DNA of 5,463 bases, taken from the NCBI GenBank assembly GCA_964553925.1, contig CAZKNR010000567.1, positions 1-5,463 on the forward strand, read 5' to 3'. Position numbers and translations under genes: made by a program. Of this stretch, positions 5,305 through 5,463 are shown in pieces. A model generated the notes under the pieces. The model saw nothing but the letters and a program-made list of their open reading frames with translations, did not search any database and was not told the DNA's origin. How positions within the stretch are numbered: position 1 is the stretch's first letter; every line of letters begins with the position of its first letter. The DNA comes from DAISKN01 sp964553925. Lineage in GTDB: Bacteria > Acidobacteriota > Vicinamibacteria > Marinacidobacterales > SMYC01.

Positions 5305-5366
5305 CACCCGGAATCACGGAACCCTTCGGCGACTGAAGGCACCATGATCGGGAGACGAGAACCAAA

Positions 5367-5463
5367 ATGCCCTCGAATACCCCCAACGCCCGCGTGGTGG
5401 CCATCGCCAACCGCAAGGGCGGCGTCGCCAAGACCACGACCGCGGTCAACCTCGGCGCAGCGC
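5367..5463 (+). CDS. parA: ParA/Soj-type partition ATPase, N-terminal part
   Basis: The first 32 residues of a ParA-family ATPase, cut by the window edge. After a short polar leader (MPSNTPN) comes the beta strand RVVAIANRKGGVAKTTTAVN, containing the deviant Walker A motif KGG-V-A-K-T-T (residues 17-24) with the signature lysine K17 and the ATP-binding K22. The A in place of the more usual G before K22 is a common variant in the family. ParA proteins dimerise on ATP, bind DNA nonspecifically and move ParB-bound origin regions or plasmids. The sequence shows neither a parB nor parS sites, so a chromosomal Soj, a plasmid-type ParA or another orphan ParA cannot be told apart. The Shine-Dalgarno sequence is poor (GGGAGA at 5350-5355, 11 bases upstream). 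Confidence 0.95.
   Translation, partial: MPSNTPNARVVAIANRKGGVAKTTTAVNLGAA

Noticed and set aside
1..5463. CRISPR arrays, tRNA/rRNA genes, insertion-sequence ends or transposases
   Set aside because: No regular direct repeats, no tRNA-like cloverleaf elements and no transposase motifs were seen on either strand.

Overview
This 5.46 kb window looks like chromosomal DNA from a high-GC, probably Gram-negative-type bacterium. GC counted in 120-base samples runs from about 54% to 73%. An FHA–DUF4388 protein, a remnant resembling the WD40/TolB-like domains common in Acidobacteriota, and a secreted protein of a type I associate with Acidobacteriota suggest an acidobacterial or similar uncultured lineage. 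That placement is inference from family distribution, not a phylogenetic result.

Left part (1-2404). A partial membrane-anchored gene runs leftward off the edge. Divergent from it is a compact rightward cluster: etfB and etfA, the two subunits of an electron transfer flavoprotein, overlapping by one base, then a DUF4234-like membrane protein 6 bases later. EtfB and EtfA form a heterodimer that carries electrons from dehydrogenases, typically to the quinone pool. The membrane protein shares the strand and spacing, but nothing in its sequence ties it to electron transfer.

Middle (2405-3722). About 310 bases without an intact gene hold two abutting gene remnants. One is a plus-strand piece of an amidase-signature enzyme, interrupted by a one-base frameshift. 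The other is a minus-strand piece resembling a WD40/TolB-like beta-propeller domain. Next comes an intact FHA–DUF4388 protein, a probable phosphothreonine-reading signalling protein.

Right part (3723-5463). A small three-to-four-segment membrane protein (minus) and a stand-alone LexA-type winged-helix regulator (plus) are divergent and lie in a block of about 55% GC. After about 200 bases with no confident gene comes a secreted protein of unknown function (minus). Divergent from it is the start of a ParA/Soj-type partition ATPase, which leaves the window at the right edge. The 145 bases between these last two genes hold a palindrome close to the CRP-family operator consensus.

I do not see a clear new multi-gene system. 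The points most worth checking are the remnant junction, the LexA-like mini-regulator, the CRP-like palindrome and the uncharacterised secreted protein.
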